A stretch of 64,000 nt of DNA from Sabellastarte sp. h YS-2021 (taxonomy: Eukaryota > Annelida > Polychaeta > Sabellida > Sabellidae): the NCBI GenBank assembly GCA_964017235.1, contig OZ024933.1, positions 5,521,962 to 5,585,961 of the forward strand. The letters run 5' to 3'. Under the pieces are notes generated by a model that saw only the letters and a list, made by a program, of their open reading frames with translations, ran no database searches and was not told the origin of the DNA. This document shows positions 42,930-54,745 of this stretch, piece after piece; position 1 is the first letter of the stretch; each line of letters begins with the position of its first letter. Made by a program: the position numbers and the translations under genes.

Positions 42930-44720
42930 ATGCCCATCCCCCCAAAAAAATACCGTTTTAACCATAAGCCAGAGCAATATATGAACAATGAAATCTGGGA
43001 CTGTGCAATCCTTGAGTTGTTGACAGACCTTGAGCTAATAAAACAGACAGAGGTTGATATAGACACATTATATGATAAAGTCTGTAAAACTATCCTCTGT
43101 GAAAATGATGCATATCTCTCGTGCTTTTCTCTCACTGGAAAATCAAAAAAGCAATTTAAATACCACAAACCTTACTGGAATCATAACTTAACAATGAAAT
43201 GGAAAGAAATGAGAAACTTTGAAAAAAGTTTCCAAAAATACAAAGGTAGGGGTACCTATAAAATAAAAATCCGAAATGACTATAAATTAAAACAAAGAGA
43301 ATTCAATAAATTGTTGAGAAAGACTGAAAGGCAGTATTGCAGAAATCTGTCAAATGATATTAATATTTCCAGAGTTAGTAATCCTAAACAGTTCTGGGAT
43401 TATATCAGTAAATTAGGCCCAAGAAAAAATAGAAAAGTCTCAGAGAAAGTATATATAAATGGAGAGTCAGGACAAACCATAGATAACATTCCAACATTAT
43501 TAAACAAATGGGAAAATGCTTTCAATAAACTATATAGCAATAATGTAGATAGTATAGATAATATTGTAGATAATCATGACAATAGCCTTAATGAAGGTGT
43601 AGATAAATGTAATATTTCCTCAAGTAAGCTAGATGAAAATAACTATCTTAACAAGCCTATTCTTTTATCAGAAGTAGAGGAGGTTGTTAAATCCTTAAAA
43701 AATAATAAAGCAGCTGGTTTTGACGGCATCCAAAATGAAACCCTAAAGAACAAAGATGTTATAGAAGTTTTACATAAATTATTTCAATATATTTTTGAGT
43801 CTGGTTGTATTCCATCCATTTGGAAGAGGGCTATAATATCCCCAATACCAAAAAGTTCATTAAAAGATCCCCATGTACAGCTTAATTATAGAGGCATTAA
43901 CTTGTTGTTTGTCATAGGCAAAACATTTACTGCTTTACTGAATAAAAGAATTGTTACTTATCTTGAAGAAAATAAAATTTTATGTGAAGAACAAAATGGA
44001 TTCAGGCCAGGACGTTCTTGTGAAGAGCACATATTCACATTAACAAGTATCATAAGAAACAGAATTGGTATGGGGCAAAACACGTATGTTGCATTTATTG
44101 ATTTTCAAAAGGCATTTGATTGGGTAAACAGGAAAAAACTAATAAACAAATTATTTAAGTATGGTCTTCAGGGCAAAATTCTTACATCTATCAAAAATTT
44201 ATATACCAAAACCAATGCACAGGTAAAAATTAATGAATACTTGACAGGTATCTTTGAGACCTCAAGTGGGGTTCGACAAGGTGATAATATGTCCCCAGTC
44301 TTGTTTAATATATTCATAAATGACCTAATTAAAGAAATAAATCATCTTAAACAAGGAGTAAAAATCGATGCCAAGGATATTAGTATACTAGCCTATGCTG
44401 ATGATATAGTTTTAATTGCTCCCGAACCTGAAAACCTACAAAATATGTTAGATTCATTCTATAACTGGTGCAAAAAATTCAGTCTTCACATAAATGTTGA
44501 GAAATCGCAAATTTTACATTTCAGAAATAAAAAGTCAGCCAGGACAGATTTCCAGTTTATTATTGGAAATTTGCTCTTAGAGAAAGTATACAAGTACAAA
44601 TATCTAGGGCTTGTTTTAGATGAACATCTTTCTTACAGTAATATAGCAGATATCTTATGTAATTCTGCTACAAGGGCACTTGGGGCATTAAATAGCAAAA
44701 CTAGAAACTGCAAAGACTAG
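42930..44720 (+). pseudogene. LINE reverse transcriptase, frameshifted at both ends
   Basis: An open stretch of 596 codons. It covers the linker before RT (HKPYWNHNLTMKWKEMRNFE), the fingers (KNNKAAGFDGIQNE), the palm strand FIDFQKAFDWVNR with its Asp, GVRQGDNMSPVLFNIF, and the active-site box AYADDIVLIAP. It breaks near 44700. The C-terminal part continues in other frames: HLFSSGISQILYYASSIWGY from about 44730, a segment at 45017-45298, then IPCEKRLCTLCPLQEIEDEY with a CCHC-like motif, to a stop at 45571-45573. With at least three frame changes and no endonuclease start, it cannot be active. Confidence 0.9.
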
Positions 44721-45799
44721 TTTTGCTACATATAGCCACCTTTTCTCTTCTGGTATCTCCCAGATATTATACTATGCATCTAGCATCTGGGGTTATAAAC
44801 AAGGAGCTAAATGTCAGGCTGTAGAAAACAAAGCACTGAGATATTTTCTAGAATTAAATAAATATTCTCCAAATGCTATGCTACATGGAGACACAGGATG
44901 GATCCCTTCCCACATAACCATGAAAACAAATATGATTAAACTATGGAATAGAATATGCAGGCTTGACAATTGCAGACTACCTAAAGTTATTCTTAATTGG
45001 GAAGTAAAAAAATGGAATGAATAACTGGAGCCATGAAATACATGAAATATTAGATACCTGTAATATCGAACAGGAAATTGAAAACTTAGAAAATATTGAT
45101 GAACACAATATTCTCAATAAACTTCTAGAGCAAGAACAAATAAATTGGACAGATGAAATCCAAAGTAAACCCAAACTCAGAACTTATGCTAAATTTAAAG
45201 ATAAAATTCACACAGAAAATTATGTTAAAAATGCCATAGTAAGCACAAAAGAAGTCTTATTGCTCAATTTAGAGCAGGAGTTTTCCCCCTGCAAATAGAA
45301 GTTGGTAGATTCAGAAACATTCCTTGTGAAAAACGCCTGTGTACCCTTTGTCCACTTCAAGAAATTGAAGATGAATATCATGTTATTTGTAAATGCCCAA
45401 TTTATTCAAAAGGAAGAGAGATTCTTTTCAATACTATTCAAAACAATGATAAATCATTTGAAACTAAAGCACCTATTGATAAATTCAATGAGATCATGAA
45501 AAACTATCAAAAAGAGCTAGGAGATTTTCTCCAATGTTTCTCAGAGACAAGGTGTTCTCTCCTGTACAATTAACATAATGTATTTTAAGTAACATTTTAA
45601 TGGGATTTATTCAAAATATCAAGTAAATGTGTGTAATTTCTATTGACAGAGTCTGTTGTATTTTAAGTAACATTGTAATAGGATTTATTCAAAATATCAA
45701 GTAAAAGTGTGTAATTTCTATTGACAGAGTCTGTTGTATTTTACATTGTATATTACTCTATTGACAGAGTCTATTGTATTTTACGTTGTATATTAATCC

Positions 45800-46810
45800 T
45801 GTTACGGTCACGGGCAAGCGCGGTAGCAATTACCGGTTGTCTTTAAGTTGTAACAGAAAAAGCAAAAAGTTAAACTTAACAGATTTATTTAATAGTCAAC
45901 AATAATGATTACAGTCAACTGGTGTGCTCTTAACCAAACACACTAATACAATAATAAGATCTAGCTGACCTGACCACTGAGATTAAGAATAAGTTTATCC
46001 GCCGTATCCCGCAATCTGTTACGTAATCCGTCCTGTGGTATATTCTGTGATCTGTCCAATGTCCTGTGGTCTGTCCCGTGATCTGTCCAGCGTTCACTCG
46101 CACACAGATGTCTATATTCTGTGACCTGTCTCACACTCAACAACACAAAAGGTTCTTGTCCTGCTATTCTTTATATATCCAGTCACACAGAATGTCTGTC
46201 TGGAGATATTTAGAGAGTTAACACAACTGTACTGTCTGCTCCAAGATGTGGACAATGTCCAAAATGCAGTAAATTCACTCTCTGTTATATGAATGTACAA
46301 AATCCAAAATATCCAGAGTACAATAAATCTGTCCAGATGATGTATCCAGTTCACTCCAGTAAAAGTTCACAGCAACACAAGTTATATTATATTCCAAAAC
46401 ACAATAGCTCTCCTTATAGCCAGCGAATACAAAGTTCACTTGTGGTCAGATGTACATTCCTTATATACATTCACAGATTTCTCTGGAATGGTACAGAACC
46501 AACTCAAAAAGGCTTGAGCCATCTAGGCCAAAGGAGGAAGTTCTAGAAACTACTGGCAATTGGGTTTCCCCAAATCTAACATAACCACTGAGGGGGGGAT
46601 TTCCCCCAGTCTGTGAACAGATCAATAAACACTAAAACACAAAAGTCAATAACTCCCTTACTTTAAATGTCAACACACAAAAAGAACCAACAACACAATT
46701 ATCTTTTATGACAATGTATAAACATAAAGCTTAAATTAAACAATGCACTAATATAGTGCCTAATATATGTAATATACAATGTACTAATATAGTGTCCAAT
46801 ATATGTAACA
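45800..46810 (-). repeat. LTR (3' LTR in element orientation)
   Basis: 1,011 bp, TGTTAC...GTAACA. It differs from the other LTR mainly by two short length changes in simple, repetitive stretches. A polypurine tract (AAGGGGGGAGG on the minus strand) abuts it at about 46811-46822. Confidence 0.92.
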
Positions 46811-47112
46811 CCTCCCCCCTTAAAGAAAAATTTTGGAAACCAAGGGGTTACAAAATTTTACAAGAGATTTTCACCAGGTATATACACACAGGTAATAACT
46901 TTTTACAAAACATATTTATCTAAATACAAAAGTAAAATTGATACCATGTATAACTTTTATAAACTTACTAATTACAGGTATATAAATCACACATTAAATA
47001 CAGCTTCTGGACAGGGCGTATCCATGCGGACGCCATATGTTACTTTTTCAAAGTTGTGTTTATACACTGAATTCCCATCTTTAACAGTGTTTTTATTAAT
47101 AGCCACCATAAG

Positions 47113-48321
47113 CTATGTTATACCTCTTTCAAAATATGGCTTTACCATAGTCATTTCACACAAGTGGTTTGAATGTCTGTTATCATAATTTTTAATTGTC
47201 CTATGGAGAGTTTCTACTCTCTGTGTCACTGGGCATGACCCTAGATCTCTGGCCTGTAATTTGTTCAATTGGCCAGGTGATGACACTGAAATTTTGCCTC
47301 CGGGATTGAAGACACGATTCTGTAATTTCTTGTCAAAAAGCATCTTCATTTTTGACTGAGAATTTTTCAAATTTTGTTGCGCCAGCTCACAAGCCTTCTT
47401 TAACTTATTTCTGAACCTTGAGACATAATCTAGCAGATTTAGGCTCTCGGTGTTCTCAGATAACCAGTTTTCCTTCAACAGCTTGAGAGGACCACGGACT
47501 GAATGGCCAAAGACCAACTCAAAGGGATTAAAGCCTAAAGACTCTTGAACAGACTCTCTAACTGCAAACAACAATAAGCTAATGCCTTCATCCCAGTCTT
47601 TTTCATTATCTAAACAAAATGTCCTAATCATATTCTTCAAAGTGGAAGGGGACCTTTCAAGTGCACCTTGTGATTCTGGGTGATATGCACTAGATTTGAT
47701 CTGTTTGGCACCTAACTGAAATACAACCTGTTGAAATAGTCCTAACATAAAATTTGACCCTTGATCTGACTGGATCTCTTTTGGTAAGCCAACTAGAGTA
47801 AAGAAATTAACCAAAGGTTTTGAGATTTTGGGAGCTGTTATGTTGGTCAATGGTATGGCTTCGGGAAATCTGGTTGAGGCGCACATAATGGTCAAAAGAT
47901 ATTGGTTTCTGGATTTAGTTTTTGGTAAGGGACCTACACAGTCAATTATCACTTTGCTAAATGGTTCCTCAAATGCTGGAATGGGTTTGAGAGGAGCTAC
48001 AGGAATTTTTTGGTTTGGCTTCCCTACCATTTGACAAGTGTGACAAGTTTTGCAAAATTCTGCCACACAGTGCCGAATTTGAGGCCAATAGAAATGTTTG
48101 GTTATCTTGTTGTAAGTTTTGTTGATGCCTAAATGGCCACCCATTGGAGATTCATGAGCCAATTTTAATATCTCACTTTGGTACACTTTTGGCACAACAA
48201 TCTGGTGTACTACTGACCATTCTTCAGATGCAGGGACATTTGGTGGCCTCCACTTTCGCATAAGTACACCATTTCTGACATAATAGCCTACAGGGACCTT
48301 ATCTAGCTCTACTGGTGGCAA
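47113..48321 (-). mobile_element. integrase region of the LTR fossil
   Basis: An HHCC zinc-binding part (HESPMGGHLG ... CKTCHTCQ), then an RNase H-fold core with the Asp strand VIIDCVGPL, the second Asp in QSDQGSNFM, and the Glu in YHPESQGALER. A C-terminal FELVFGHSVRGPLKLL block follows. This is a typical Ty3/gypsy integrase. Confidence 0.92.
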
Positions 48322-49862
48322 GACCAGCTTGAAATCAATTTTGATTTTGAAAGCGATACATCTTGACAGTCAATTGAGTCTTGTTTTTCAGAATCTACCC
48401 TGGCCTTGGGATTTGTATCACTAGAATTCTGCACATCATGGTCATAGTTGTTTAAGAATGTATCTGACAAATCAACTAAGACATCTGTAGATTGTTTACA
48501 ATCTTTTGGTTCTTCTTGGGCCTTTTTGGCCATAGCTCGAGTCATAGCACAGGAGGGAAAAATACCAGGAATAACCTCTTCTAATTTCTCAGTGCTAACC
48601 AAAGTGATCGGCTTAGAAGTAACCTTAGGATCAGCAACTACCTTTCCACCTGCCAGATCATTTCCCAACAACAAAGATACCCCTTTAATGGGTAAAGTGG
48701 GCCTGGTACCCACAACAACAGAACCAGTAACTAAGTCTGATACTAACTTGACCTTATGCAAGGGAACGTTCACACAGCCTCCTTCAATACCTTGAGCAAT
48801 GACACTCTCCCCAGTAGATGTGCTTACACTCAATGGCAATACACCTTCTAAAAGTAAGGACTGAGTAGCTCCAGTGTCTCTTAATATCTTAATGGGGACC
48901 TGACTGGAACTACTTTCCAAGGATACAAAACCCTCAGACACAAAAGGTTTGAACTCTTCCCTAATAATCTCAGACTTGTCTAAACCAATACTAGACTCTG
49001 CTCTATTGGGATTTGAACGCCAGTTAGACTTGCTAGACACAAAGGCGTTGGGTGTTGCCTCCTTTTCTCTTCTCTTCTTTAAGAGCCAACAGTCAGACAT
49101 AACATGCCCAGGTTTCTTACAATAATGGCACACAGGAGCAAAGGATCTGGGCTTCCTATCCTTACTCATAGTCTGATTTGAAGTTTGACCCTTATCTGAA
49201 CTCTTTTCTGGAGCTACATTTTCAGATTTCTTTCCTATTTCTGGATAAGACTTTTTAGCAGGACCAAAGGACTTATTCTTGTTGAAAGTGGACTTGTGAG
49301 TTAGCGCATAGTCATCAGCATAAGCTGCTGCTTTTGCCAAATTTTCAACTTTCTGTTCATCTAGATAGGTTTTAATGTCATCACGAGCACACCTTTTGAA
49401 TTCTTCATTCAAAATAACTTGCCTAAGTTTCTCAAAGTCTGTACCTACTTCCCTAGAATTACACCATCTGTCAAAATACACTTCTTTCTCATGGGCAAAT
49501 TCAACATGAGTTTGACTTTCTTGTTTACGATAATTTCTGAATTTTTGACGATATGCTTCTGGTACCAACTCATATGCTTTCAAAATAGCATTTTTGACAG
49601 AGTTATAGTCCACACATTCAGAAATTGGCAAAGCCGTATATGCCTCCTGGGCCTTTCCCCTCAAAACACTTTGCAGCAATAAAGGCCACTGGTCTGTAGG
49701 CCATTTCAAATTTTGAGCTACTCTTTCAAAGTGTTGAAAGTACTTATCGACCTCTGACTCATTAAAAGGTGGTACCAGTCGCACATTTTTACCCAAATCA
49801 AATTTGGTAGCAATGGACTCTTCATGGGCAATTCTGCGAGCATTGAGTTCTAAAGCTCTCAT
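48309..49862 (-). mobile_element. gag and protease-like region of the LTR fossil
   Basis: A gag-like region (YFQHFERVAQNLKWPTDQWP), a CCHC zinc knuckle CHYCKKPGHVMSDC near 49130, and a retropepsin-like RDTGATQSLLL near 48870. An Asp/Ser-rich linker follows before the integrase. Confidence 0.88.
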
Positions 49863-49884
49863 TTCTCTTTCATGTTTAAGTGCA

Positions 49885-50414
49885 CGCTCTTCCTTTTGAG
49901 CTTCAAGCTCTTCTTTTCGTTGTTGAGCTTGAAGCTCTTCTTTTCGCTGTTGAGCCTCAAGCTCTTCTTTTCGTTGTTGAGCTTCAAGCTCTTCTTTTCA
50001 TTGTTGAGCTTCAAGCTCTTCTTTTCGTTGTTGAGCTTCAAGCTCTTCTTTTCGTTGTTGAGCTTCAAGCTCTTCTTTTCATTGTTGAGCTTCAAGCTCT
50101 TCTTTTCGCTGTTGAGCTTGAGTTTCAAGCTCTTTAAGTCTTAACTCTCTTTCAATTTCTAATCGCCTGATCTCATATTGCCCAGAAGGTTCCATTGGTA
50201 GAGGCTTATACATTTCTAAACAACTATCAGGTAAAACATCTTCATCAACTAACTGTTCAACAATAAGCCTTTTAAGTTCATGTTTACGTGTTGACCTTTT
50301 CACCTCTAACTGTAACTCTTGTGCTATCTGCATTAACATATCTTTTTTAAAAGTTTCCAGAACTTCCATAGATGGTGACTGTACAAACTCTTTAGCACTA
50401 GCCATTTTGAGCAC
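49885..50414 (-). mobile_element. gag N-terminus with 27-bp coding repeats
   Basis: The N-terminal part of gag with a helical segment (FKKDMLMQIAQELQLEVK). A coiled-coil stretch follows, made of about eight tandem 27-bp units encoding variations of QQRKEELEA (about 49890-50115). Confidence 0.8.
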
Positions 50415-50500
50415 TGTTGACTGTAACCAATTACTAAATCAAATGGATTTTCAAAATGTTAATTGAATGGTTGATCAAATGGTTGTAATCAAATGGTTGG

Positions 50501-50518
50501 ATCCCGGACGAGCCCCCA
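50501..50518 (-). promoter_or_regulatory. primer-binding site, tRNA-Pro type
   Basis: On the minus strand it reads TGGGGGCTCGTCCGGGAT, the 18-nt complement of the tRNA-Pro 3' end known from murine leukaemia virus and other retroelements. It starts seven bases after the 5' LTR. Confidence 0.88.
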
Positions 50519-50525
50519 ATTTTCC

Positions 50526-51547
50526 TGTTACGGTCACGGGCAAGCGCGGTAGCAATTACCGGTTGTCTTTAAGTTGTAACAGAAAAAGCAAAAAGTTAAA
50601 CTTAACAAATTTATTTAATAGTCAACAATAATGATTACAGTCAACTGGTGTGCTCTTAACCAAACACACTAATACAATAATAAGATCTAGCTGACCTGAC
50701 CACTGAGATTAAGAATAAGTTTATCCGCCGTATCCCGCAATCTGTTACGTAATCCGTCCTGTGGTATATTCTCGTCCTGTGGTATATTCTGTTATCTGTC
50801 CAATGTCCTGTGGTCTGTCCCGTGATCTGTCCAGCGTTCACTCGCACACAGATGTCTATATTCTGTGACCTGTCTCACACTCAACAACACAAAAGGTTCT
50901 TGTCCTGCTATATATCCAGTCACACAGAATGTCTGTCTGGAGATATTTAGAGAGTTAACACAACTGTACTGTCTGCTCCAAGATGTGGACAATGTCCAAA
51001 ATGCAGTAAATTCACTCTCTGTTATATGAATGTACAATATCCAAAATATCCAAAGTACAATAAATCTGTCCAGATGATGTATCCAGTTCACTCCAGTAAA
51101 AGTTCACAGCAACACAAGTTATATTATATTCCAAAACACAATAGCTCTCCTTATAGCCAGCGAATACAAAGTTCACTTGTGGTCAGATGTACATTCCTTA
51201 TATACATTCACAGATTTCTCTGGAATGGTACAGAACCAACTCAAAAAGGCTTGAGCCATCTAGGCCAAAGGAGGAAGTTCTAGAAACTACTGGCAATTGG
51301 GTTTCCCCAAATCTAACATAACCACTGAGGGGGGGATTTCCCCCAGTCTGTGAACAGATCAATAAACACTAAAACACAAAAGTCAATAACTCCCTTACTT
51401 TAAATGTCAACACACAAAAAGAACCAACAACACAATTATCTTTTATGACAGTGTATAAACATAAAGCTTAAATTAAACAATGCACTAATATAGTGCCTAA
51501 TATATGTAATATACAATGTACTAATATAGTGTCCAATATATGTAACA
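50526..51547 (-). repeat. LTR (5' LTR in element orientation)
   Basis: 1,022 bp, same ends as 45800-46810 and nearly identical in sequence. Confidence 0.92.
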
Positions 51548-51718
51548 ATCTACATCTCTTTGCATGCAGAAGGTGACTTATAAGCCCGAAAGGGCTGGGA
51601 GGAATCTGTATAGTTTTGTTAGTTATCATTGATGTTACCCTCAAGTCACAAAAATAAAGATTTTATCTCCCCCATCTATCTATCTATCTATATTTCCAAT
51701 GTATGTCTCATCTGTTAC

Positions 51719-53460
51719 TTTTACACAAAACTCTTGTTTAAACAAAAAGTGGTCAAAATACATATGTGTACTGCTGTCAGGAAACTGCATGTCAATGTTT
51801 ATATGGATTACTGCTTGCCATTTAACCAGTGGTTTTCAAGCTGAGCTAAGCATAAACTTGCAATCATCTGCAAGTTGAAAACAGATAAAATTTCCAGGCA
51901 CAGCTGATAAGGGAATGGGGGGATTTAAAGGAGTCATTTTCACTTATTTCCTAGACAGTGCAGTTTGACAGCAAGTATTACAAATAAACAAAAAAGCAAC
52001 ATGCAGATAAATTTTTGAAATAAGATGTAACATTTAATTACCTTGCAATGACCCTTTATTTAATACCCAGGTATATTTGAATCATTTTATTTCATTCCTT
52101 ATTAGAATGGCCAGTGTTCATAAAAAGGTTTCTCTTGAAATTAACAAATGTACACCTGGTTCTATCATGACAAATGTCTAGGATTTAGGACATTTCAAAC
52201 CTGAATTATCTGTACCCAGACATTTGATTTATTTTACAGAAGAATATATACTGGTGTACAAACAGTGGTGGATAAAAACACATAAAAAGGCATAAGAATT
52301 GTATTTGGCATTTGTGATAACACACCTATTAATTGAGCTATTAACATTAAAATATATGAAATACTCTTTGCATTTTTGAGGTTCAAAGTAAAAAATTCAC
52401 AAACATTAGACCCATAAACTTATAAAGGCTTTTACAAAACAGAACAGCCATAAATTTTACTGAATAAATTACCTTTTCATGTCACCCACAAATAAAATGT
52501 AAGTGACAAGGACACACAAAACTACACACACAGAGAAAGACTCTCAAGACACAAATATTAAATTCTGTAATGTTACAAGGGGAAATATTGAATTCAGATC
52601 TTAAAATTGAAGTATGGTCCACCTCAAAGTAACAAATGTGAACTTAAGAAAATGTGCCTAGTCATTAAAATTACCAGGAAGATTAATTTATCACTATGAA
52701 ACTTTTTGTTTTACAGCCAGATTTTTACTTAGGGCTCATAGAAATGGGTCATGTTTTTGTGTCAATGAAAATGAAAAAGGCAGTTCACCAAAGCATTTTT
52801 TGATGGAGACAATATAATACCAGTTAATGAAAGTGCTGATGATGTTATAATGTTTAAGATGTATTGCTGTCTGATGCTTTTGTGTCAGAAAAAATAAAAA
52901 TAAAGTCTTTGTTGGAGACAATATAAATAAGCCTCACTTGCAATATTTACAAAAGTTATTTCATTTAGGACCATATTGAAATAACGTATAAAAAGTCACC
53001 AGCCATGTGTACATCTAAAATGCATCTCTATTCTTTCTAGTGAATGAAAAGATTGAAACACTACATAGTGTCTTTTTATAAGCATACATTAAGCAACTTA
53101 ATGTGGTGTGATAAGTATACTTAGTTGTTCCAGTACAACTGGTAACATATCTTGTGTGAGGGAGCAGTCATTTTATAACCACAAGACACAGGCACATGAT
53201 GAGCTGTCAATTGCATGGTCTTTAGATAACATAAACACTTTCAGTGGGTGAGAAGATAAGCCCTCCCACAGCTTTGAGACGTTGGGATGGTATATGTATA
53301 ATTCCTTGGACTTCTAACTTTTATCTTTTGACTTTTATAGCCTGTTAGGGGCTCAGACATAGTTCATGTTAATAGGTATACTCAGGATCCATTCAAATAC
53401 AAAAATCCCCAATATTAAGAAAGACATCTTCGCTGTGAGTGCTTTTTATGTGGGTAGCAT
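51719..53460. other. spacer, no gene seen
   Basis: AT-rich DNA without a supportable exon. Two short similar stretches (GAGACAATATAA...) lie near 52805 and 52915. Confidence 0.35.
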
Positions 53461-53775
53461 ATAACCAACCCGCCTATTAGATTGATGTGTCCGACGTCCG
53501 CCTGTCCATCAACGTTTTCATTTCCGGACTCTAATTTGAAAATGCTTTGTCCAATTGAATTCAAACTTGACAGGGAGACTGATTACCATCATAGCTAAGT
53601 TGCTGTTGAAATTGGTGTAATTCTGTTGTTTTTTTTTGTCAAATTTTCTGTCAACCTTTCTATTTCCGGACTCTAACTGGAAAACGGTTTGTCAAATCCA
53701 ATTCAAAGTTGCTTTTGAAATTGGTGTAATTCCGTCAGTTTGTCCGTTTATAACATAGATAGAATTATGTAACCT
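53461..53775. repeat. two-unit diverged repeat
   Basis: TTTCCGGACTCTAA...GTTTGTC and AAATTGGTGTAATTC occur twice about 140 bp apart (53520-53630 and 53665-53745). Confidence 0.5.
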
Positions 53776-53779
53776 AGAT

Positions 53780-54745
53780 TGCAAGTTTTAAGAAGGATAG
53801 CAAAGGATATTATAGGCAGAGATCTCAAATTCGCAGGATATGTTCATCATGAAATCTTGACTGGGAATATTTTTGGCCTCATTTAGAAAAAACAAGATGG
53901 CCACCACAGGCGTTACGTTGTCAGTCATGAAGTAGACTTGCTCGAAGTCTTTGTATTTCTTATTCCACCAAATCTGACATACCTGGAATGATTATAAATC
54001 CATCTGATGGGTGGGGATCCTACTGTCTGACGAATGCTTTTGTTAGCACCAAATTCTGGAAAAATGTCATTCAGTCCTTCAGGACTATTCTTGGTCTCAT
54101 TTTGAAAAGCAAGATGGCTGCTGCAAGGATTTTTTCCATGTAGCCGATTTTAAAGATGCCTATATCTGCCTTATTATTGGTCTTAGAGGTATGGCATGTG
54201 AAGTCAACCTGTATGAAATCATGGGATGGGAATCATCTGTTGTGTTCAGATTTGACCTTGGGACCCTCCTTCAAGGGAAGGGAATCTTCTGATGGGTTCA
54301 GATTTGACTTTCAAGGTCAGACGAGGACTGGCAAACTTAAAAGTGCTGTCACTTACTTATTATTGGTAACACAGGTTTGCAATGTCAAGCCAACCCATAG
54401 GTAATCATGGGCTGGGGATCTCCTGATGTGATAAGATTTGACCTTCGGCCTCTCCTTCAAGACAAGACATGGGTAGCCAGGCTTGTAACTCACTTATTAT
54501 TGGTCCTAGAGTTGCTGGAATGTGAAACTGACCCACAGGAAATCATAGGCTGGGCATCCTTTGATGTGGTTAGATTTGATCTTGGGCCCCTCATTCAAGA
54601 TCAGATTAGGGTAGCCAAACTGAAAAGTGCTATAATTCCTTTAAATAATTTAGAATTTTCTTAATTTTAGCCACCATGTTCAAAAATGCTGTTTATCTTC
54701 AAAACCATGTTACTTGTCCTTTTCGGGTGGATACATCTTGCATCT
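53780..54745 (-). repeat. composite repeat with ~148-bp units, block 4 (reverse)
   Basis: Reverse copy of the composite element. It carries AGATCTCAAATTCGCAGG, AACAAGATGGCCACCACAGG and a second GCAAGATGGCTGCTGCAAGG. Three or four ~148-bp units follow (TTATTGGTC near 54172 and 54495). It ends with AAAACCATGTTACTTGTCCT and GGGTGGATACATCTTGCAT. Confidence 0.8.

Larger units (their letters stand above)
45800..51547 (-). mobile_element. Ty3/gypsy LTR element, Gmr1-like, incomplete fossil
   Basis: A second LTR retrotransposon on the minus strand, inserted in the 3' part of the LINE. The LTRs (1,011 and 1,022 bp) begin TGTTAC, end GTAACA and are nearly identical, so it is young compared with the LINE. 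Parts in element order: 5' LTR, tRNA-Pro primer-binding site, a gag N-terminus with coiled coil, gag with zinc knuckle, protease-like segment, integrase, polypurine tract, 3' LTR. Protease followed directly by integrase fits the copia-like order of the Gmr1 group. No reverse transcriptase or RNase H part was recognised. It looks broken, with several breaks. The 4-5 bp flanks do not form a clean target duplication. Confidence 0.88.
42739..51690 (+). mobile_element. 5'-truncated LINE, split by an LTR element
   Basis: A non-LTR retrotransposon of the endonuclease-bearing jockey/CR1/L2/I supergroup. An about 28-bp target duplication brackets it (42711-42738 and 51691-51718, 26 of 28 matching), and it ends in a CTAT microsatellite. 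LINE body lies at 42739-45799 and 51548-51690, about 3.2 kb, interrupted by the LTR element at 45800. A scrap of endonuclease C-terminus (APDHAILML) precedes the RT in another frame. The 3' region has two near-copies of a ~75-bp unit (45590-45740) and a GCCCGAAAGGGC hairpin near 51582. Confidence 0.85.

Noticed and set aside
45302-45499. Separate small gene 3' of the reverse transcriptase
   Set aside because: It is an out-of-frame reading of the LINE's C-terminal region, whose true frame there reads IPCEKRLCTLCP.
47828-49682. Plus-strand frames across the second LTR element
   Set aside because: Shadows of the gag and integrase regions on the minus strand.
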